Below, piece after piece: positions 29,595 to 32,528 of a stretch of DNA of 32,528 nt. The notes under the pieces are model-generated. The model searched no databases. It was given only the letters and a program-made list of their open reading frames with translations, and had not been told where the DNA came from. Source of the stretch: JALNZF01 sp049793155 (GTDB lineage: Bacteria; Nitrospirota; UBA9217); the NCBI GenBank assembly GCA_049793155.1, contig JBARBN010000019.1:1-32528 (forward strand). The letters are read 5' to 3'. Position 1 is the stretch's first letter. Each line of letters begins with the position of its first letter. A program made the position numbers and the translations under genes.

Positions 29595-30422
29595 CTACCT
29601 GCTCTTGGTTCTTCTCGATATAATAAACTTGTTTGTTGTCTTGTTATTCCGCGTCTTCTTGCCGTCAGGAAGACCCCATGGAGAGCACCCGGGCCTTCCA
29701 CCGGAGGACTTGCCCTCGCCGCCGCCAAGCGGATGGTCGACGGGATTCATCACCACGCCACGGACCCTCGGTCTCATACCCATCCAGCGGGCCCTGCCGG
29801 CCTTGCCGATGCTGATATTCTCGTGATCAAGATTCCCCACCTGGCCAATGGTCGCCATGCACTCGGAACGCACCATTCGTACTTCCCCGGAGTTGAGCCG
29901 AAGCGTGGCATATTCGCCTTCACGCGCCAGGAGCTGCACCGATGCGCCCGCGCTCCGCGCAAGCTGACCGCCGGACCCAAGCTTGAGCTCCACGTTGTGA
30001 AGGGTGGTACCAACGGGTATCAATGTAATCGACAAAGCATTGCCCGGCTTGATATCGGAATCCGGCCCTGACATGACACTGTCGCCCACCTTCAGGCTAA
30101 GCGGAGCCAGAATGTACCGCTTCTCGCCATCCGCATAATGAAGGAGCGCTATTCTTGCCGAGCGATTCGGATCGTACTCTATCTGCGCCACTTTTGCAGG
30201 GATCCCGATCTTGTCTCGCCTGAAATCAATGATCCTGTACTTTTTCCTGTGCCCGCCGCCGCGATACCGTACGGTTATTTTTCCGCGGTTGTTTCTGCCG
30301 CCGCTCTGGTTGAGCTTGGCGAGCAGTGATTTTTCCGGCGTGCTTCGCGTTACTTCTTCGAACGTTGAAGAGGTCTGGAACCGTCTTCCAGGAGATGTTG
30401 GATTATAGGATTTTACCGGCAT
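29595..30422 (-). CDS. rplB: 50S ribosomal protein L2 (uL2)
   Basis: A 275-residue protein close to the peptidyl transferase centre and required for subunit association. The N-terminal part has KSLLAKLNQSGGRNNRGKITVRYRGGGHRKKYRIIDF; the C-terminal signature is GVVMNPVDHPLGGGEGKSSGG. The conserved Asp-His pair is present in VDHP; the next-but-one His of many species is Leu here (HPL). The ATG follows the rplW stop with no gap. It is followed by a 103-base spacer with an inverted quasi-repeat. Confidence 0.98.
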   Translation of the reverse strand: MPVKSYNPTSPGRRFQTSSTFEEVTRSTPEKSLLAKLNQSGGRNNRGKITVRYRGGGHRKKYRIIDFRRDKIGIPAKVAQIEYDPNRSARIALLHYADGEKRYILAPLSLKVGDSVMSGPDSDIKPGNALSITLIPVGTTLHNVELKLGSGGQLARSAGASVQLLAREGEYATLRLNSGEVRMVRSECMATIGQVGNLDHENISIGKAGRARWMGMRPRVRGVVMNPVDHPLGGGEGKSSGGRPGCSPWGLPDGKKTRNNKTTNKFIISRRTKSR

Positions 30423-30716
30423 TTACGCACCCTCGAATATAGCGATCTTTTCACCTGGCTTAAGCGTAACGTACGCTTTTTTCCAGTCCGATCTGCGGCC
30501 TAACCGCTGACCGACCCGTTTGTTCTTGCCAGCGTTCTTAACCGTGGTCACATCGGCGACCTTCACCTTGAAGATTCCCTCTATCGCCTTCTTCACCTGT
30601 ACCTTATTTGCATCAACCTTCACTTCAAAGGTCAGAACATTATTCTTTTCCTTCAGCCGCGCGCCTTTTTCCGTTATCCGTGGAACGCGGATGATGTCGT
30701 ACATGTCAATCGTCAT
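30423..30716 (-). CDS. rplW: 50S ribosomal protein L23 (uL23)
   Basis: A 97-residue protein at the exit tunnel, docking site for trigger factor and SRP: DIIRVPRITEKGARLKEKNNVLTFEVKVDANKVQVKKAIEGIFKVKVADVTTVKNAGKNKRVGQRLGRRSDWKKAYVTL. Its ATG overlaps the rplD stop as ATGA, and its TAA abuts the rplB ATG. Length is normal. Confidence 0.98.
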   Translation of the reverse strand: MTIDMYDIIRVPRITEKGARLKEKNNVLTFEVKVDANKVQVKKAIEGIFKVKVADVTTVKNAGKNKRVGQRLGRRSDWKKAYVTLKPGEKIAIFEGA

Positions 30717-31336
30717 TTACCGAAAACCTCCTGCATGGAGTTAAGGGCGTCCTGCGTCGTAATGAGGTAGCGGTACTTGAGCAAATCATAGACATTGATA
30801 TTGTCCATCCTGAGCACCTTGACCGTCGGAATGTTCCGGGCGGCCAGGGTCAGGTTTTTGTTCTCCGACGTGATCAGGATAAGGGCGTTTTCCTGCACCC
30901 CGAGCGTTTCAAGCATCGTGGAAACCAGCGCGGTCTTAGGCTCTGCGAGTTCAAGCTTCTCAATGAGCACCAGTCTGTTCTCAGTGAGCTTTGATGCAAG
31001 TGCATCAATAAGCGCAGCCCGCTTTGCCTTTTTCGGAAGGGCATAGGAATAATTCCTCGGCATGGGACCGAAGCAGGTGCCGCCATGCCTCCAGAGCGGA
31101 GAGCGGTTGCTTCCAGAGCGAGCCCTGCCCGTGCCTTTCTGCTTCCATGGTTTCGCTCCGCCGCCGCTCACGAGTGCCTTGTTCTTCGTGGATGCAGTGC
31201 CTGCACGCCTGTTCGCGAGCTGGTTCACCACCGCTGCGTGCATGAGATGCGGCCTTACTTCCGTTGAGAAAAGTCCCGGAAGTTCCACATCCTTCACTTT
31301 TTTGTTGTTCTGGTCTACCATTGAGACTGATGGCAT
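30713..31336 (-). CDS. rplD: 50S ribosomal protein L4 (uL4)
   Basis: A 207-residue protein with an extended loop into the exit tunnel (NRRAGTASTKNKALVSGGGAKPWKQKGTGRARSGSNRSPLWRHGGTCFGP, about 42-91) and a globular domain ending with NINVYDLLKYRYLITTQDAL. In E. coli L4 represses the S10 operon through an mRNA leader; here tuf ends only 46 bases before rpsJ, leaving no room for such a long leader. GAGGG precedes the ATG. Confidence 0.98.
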   Translation of the reverse strand: MPSVSMVDQNNKKVKDVELPGLFSTEVRPHLMHAAVVNQLANRRAGTASTKNKALVSGGGAKPWKQKGTGRARSGSNRSPLWRHGGTCFGPMPRNYSYALPKKAKRAALIDALASKLTENRLVLIEKLELAEPKTALVSTMLETLGVQENALILITSENKNLTLAARNIPTVKVLRMDNINVYDLLKYRYLITTQDALNSMQEVFGK

Positions 31337-31360
31337 TTCAATAACCCTCTGTTTTTTCTT

Positions 31361-31975
31361 TTAATCAGCCTTGTAGATAAGGAGCAGACCGTTTACGCCG
31401 CCCGGTACAGCTCCGCGGACAAATAAAAGGTTCTGATCCGGCCGGACTTCAACGATCTCTAGATTCTTAATAGTCTGATTGACCACACCCATGTGTCCGG
31501 GAAGTTTTTTCCCCGGCCATACCCTTGACGGATAGGCGCTTGCGCCGATCGATCCCGGTGCACGGTTGAACATGGAGCCGTGACCGCCGGGTCCGCCCGC
31601 AAAATTGTGTCTCTTCATCACGCCAGCAAACCCTTTACCCTTTGTAACACCGCTCACCGCAATCAATTCGCCTTTTTTAAAAATGTCAGCGGTCACCACC
31701 TGCCCCTGCTCAAAGTCCCCGGTGCGGAACTCCCGCAAGAACCGATGGGGCTGCACATTCGACTTTTTAAAGTGGCCGGCAAGGGCCTTCGTTATACGGC
31801 CCTGTTTCTTTTCCTCAGCAAAAGCAAGCTGGACTGACTCGTATCCATCATGCTCTGTGGTCTTTTTCTGCACCACCGTACACGGGCCAGCCTGAATGAC
31901 GGTGACCGGGATGAGCTCCCCGCCGCTGTAGTGCTGGCTCATGCCTATCTTTTTTCCGATGATTCCCTTGTTCAT
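31361..31975 (-). CDS. rplC: 50S ribosomal protein L3 (uL3)
   Basis: A 204-residue protein with a loop reaching the peptidyl transferase centre. Motifs: MNKGIIGKKIGMSQHYSGGELIPVTVIQAGPC, VTKGKGFAGVMKRHNFAGGPGGHGS, and the loop GSIGASAYPSRVWPGKKLPGHMG. In E. coli this loop has a Gln (GSIGQNQTPG) that PrmB methylates; here Ala-Ser-Ala-Tyr replaces it, as in many other phyla, so no methylation is expected. It lies between rpsJ and rplD. Confidence 0.98.
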   Translation of the reverse strand: MNKGIIGKKIGMSQHYSGGELIPVTVIQAGPCTVVQKKTTEHDGYESVQLAFAEEKKQGRITKALAGHFKKSNVQPHRFLREFRTGDFEQGQVVTADIFKKGELIAVSGVTKGKGFAGVMKRHNFAGGPGGHGSMFNRAPGSIGASAYPSRVWPGKKLPGHMGVVNQTIKNLEIVEVRPDQNLLFVRGAVPGGVNGLLLIYKAD

Positions 31976-32018
31976 TGCCTATCCCCTCACCCACGCCAGG
32001 GCGTGGCCGGTTTCTTTT

Positions 32019-32324
32019 TTAAAGCTTGATCTCCACATCAACGCCTGCCGCAAGATCGAGCTTCATCAGCGCATCCACGGTCTGTGGAGTGGGATCCAGA
32101 ATGTCCATCAGCCGTTTATGAGTCCTGATCTCAAACTGCTCTCGAGACTTCTTGTCTACATGGGGAGAGCGGAGCACCGTCCAGCGATTGATCCTGGTCG
32201 GAAGCGGAATGGGTCCCGATACCTTGGCTCCAGTCCTCTTTGCCGTATCCATGATCTCTACCGCAGACTGGTCTAGCAAGCGGTGATCGTATCCTTTTAA
32301 TCGTATTCTGATCTTCTGTGTCAC
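32019..32324 (-). CDS. rpsJ: 30S ribosomal protein S10 (uS10, NusE)
   Basis: A 101-residue head protein that also acts as NusE in antitermination: QKIRIRLKGYDHRLLDQSAVEIMDTAKRTGAKVSGPIPLPTRINRWTVLRSPHVDKKSREQFEIRTHKRLMDI. I take the GTG at 32324 with AAGGA seven bases upstream; a TTG six codons earlier would lengthen it without family support. It is the first gene of the S10 cluster, 46 bases after tuf. Confidence 0.98.
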   Translation of the reverse strand: MTQKIRIRLKGYDHRLLDQSAVEIMDTAKRTGAKVSGPIPLPTRINRWTVLRSPHVDKKSREQFEIRTHKRLMDILDPTPQTVDALMKLDLAAGVDVEIKL

Positions 32325-32370
32325 GGGCTTTTCCTTCCCCAATTAGTAAGGGTGAATTTTCTATGCACTC

Positions 32371-32528
32371 CTACTCGATTACCTCGGTAATGACCCCTGC
32401 TCCCACGGTCCTGCCGCCCTCGCGGATGGCAAAACGCAGACCCTTGTCCATCGCGATCGGAGTGATCAGTTCAACCGTGCACGTCATGTTGTCGCCCGGC
32501 ATCACCATCTCCACGCCTTCGGCGAGCG
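32371..32528 (-). CDS. tuf: Elongation factor Tu, C-terminal fragment (5' part outside window)
   Basis: The last 52 codons of EF-Tu: AEGVEMVMPGDNMTCTVELI, then TPIAMDKGLRFAIREGGRTVGAGVITEVIE, ending with TAG. This is the end of domain III, where EF-Tu contacts aminoacyl-tRNA and domain I. Placement directly before rpsJ shows that the str operon (with tuf as last gene) runs straight into the S10 operon, as in many bacteria. The gene is cut by the window edge, not broken. Confidence 0.98.
   Translation of the reverse strand, partial: LAEGVEMVMPGDNMTCTVELITPIAMDKGLRFAIREGGRTVGAGVITEVIE

Noticed and set aside
29250..30071. Plus-strand frame of 273 codons opposite rpsS and rplB
   Set aside because: It crosses two ribosomal genes and the repeat spacer; no family resemblance.

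Overview
This window comes from a moderately GC-rich bacterial chromosome. It is dominated by a long minus-strand run of translation genes. From about 32.5 kb down to 17 kb lie the end of tuf and then a nearly canonical S10-spc-alpha ribosomal super-operon (rpsJ to rplQ, including secY, map, infA, rpmJ and rpoA; no adk between secY and map). The rest is also mostly minus-strand: a membrane sensor kinase with an HD-GYP response regulator, a translation-maturation cluster (def, fmt, a DUF116 protein, rsmB), a PASTA protein, rpe, an unusual HMGL-like condensing enzyme with a C-terminal PDC/Cache-like domain, a three-PAS hybrid histidine kinase, and the 5' part of a B12-binding-type radical SAM protein. 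Only two genes are on the plus strand: a secreted coiled-coil protein and a multi-spanning membrane protein. I saw no tRNA, rRNA, CRISPR array, insertion sequence or phage gene. Content and order (DUF116 beside fmt and rsmB, PASTA and rpe downstream, HMGL-Cache fusion, HD-GYP and hybrid kinases) would fit Nitrospirota or a Desulfobacterota-like lineage. That is an inference, not a placement.

Layout: 1-1426 radical SAM (-, cut by the window edge); 1743-4124 hybrid kinase (-); 4465-4863 secreted coiled coil (+); 5029-6816 HMGL-Cache (-); 6938-7597 rpe (-); 7743-8459 PASTA (-); 8574-9929 rsmB (-); 9898-10671 DUF116 (-); 10770-11699 fmt (-); 11833-12348 def (-); 12569-13183 membrane protein (+); 13197-14741 HD-GYP regulator (-); 14802-16892 sensor kinase (-); terminator near 16.95 kb; 17072-32528 ribosomal super-operon (-). 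Several annotated starts are not the longest reading frame: I moved fmt, def, rpe, rplF, rpsK, rpoA, rpsS and rpsJ inward to the start served by a ribosome binding site, or in the case of def by a promoter.

Two observations stand out. First, many co-directional intercistronic gaps hold an inverted quasi-repeat. Each is built from its own short repeated word, with the complementary word on the other arm, and most fill the space between one stop codon and the next ribosome binding site. They occur even inside the S10 and alpha operons. Second, several genes without a Shine-Dalgarno sequence (radical SAM, the 12569 membrane protein, def, probably the PASTA gene) have a promoter-like -10 element only 5 to 12 bases before the start codon. 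This predicts leaderless or nearly leaderless mRNAs, alongside ordinary GGAGG-led ribosomal genes. Other points of interest are a 60-residue lysine/alanine-rich N-terminal extension on ribosomal protein uL5 and the cytoplasmic HMGL-Cache fusion, a candidate Re-citrate-synthase-like enzyme with a built-in sensor domain.
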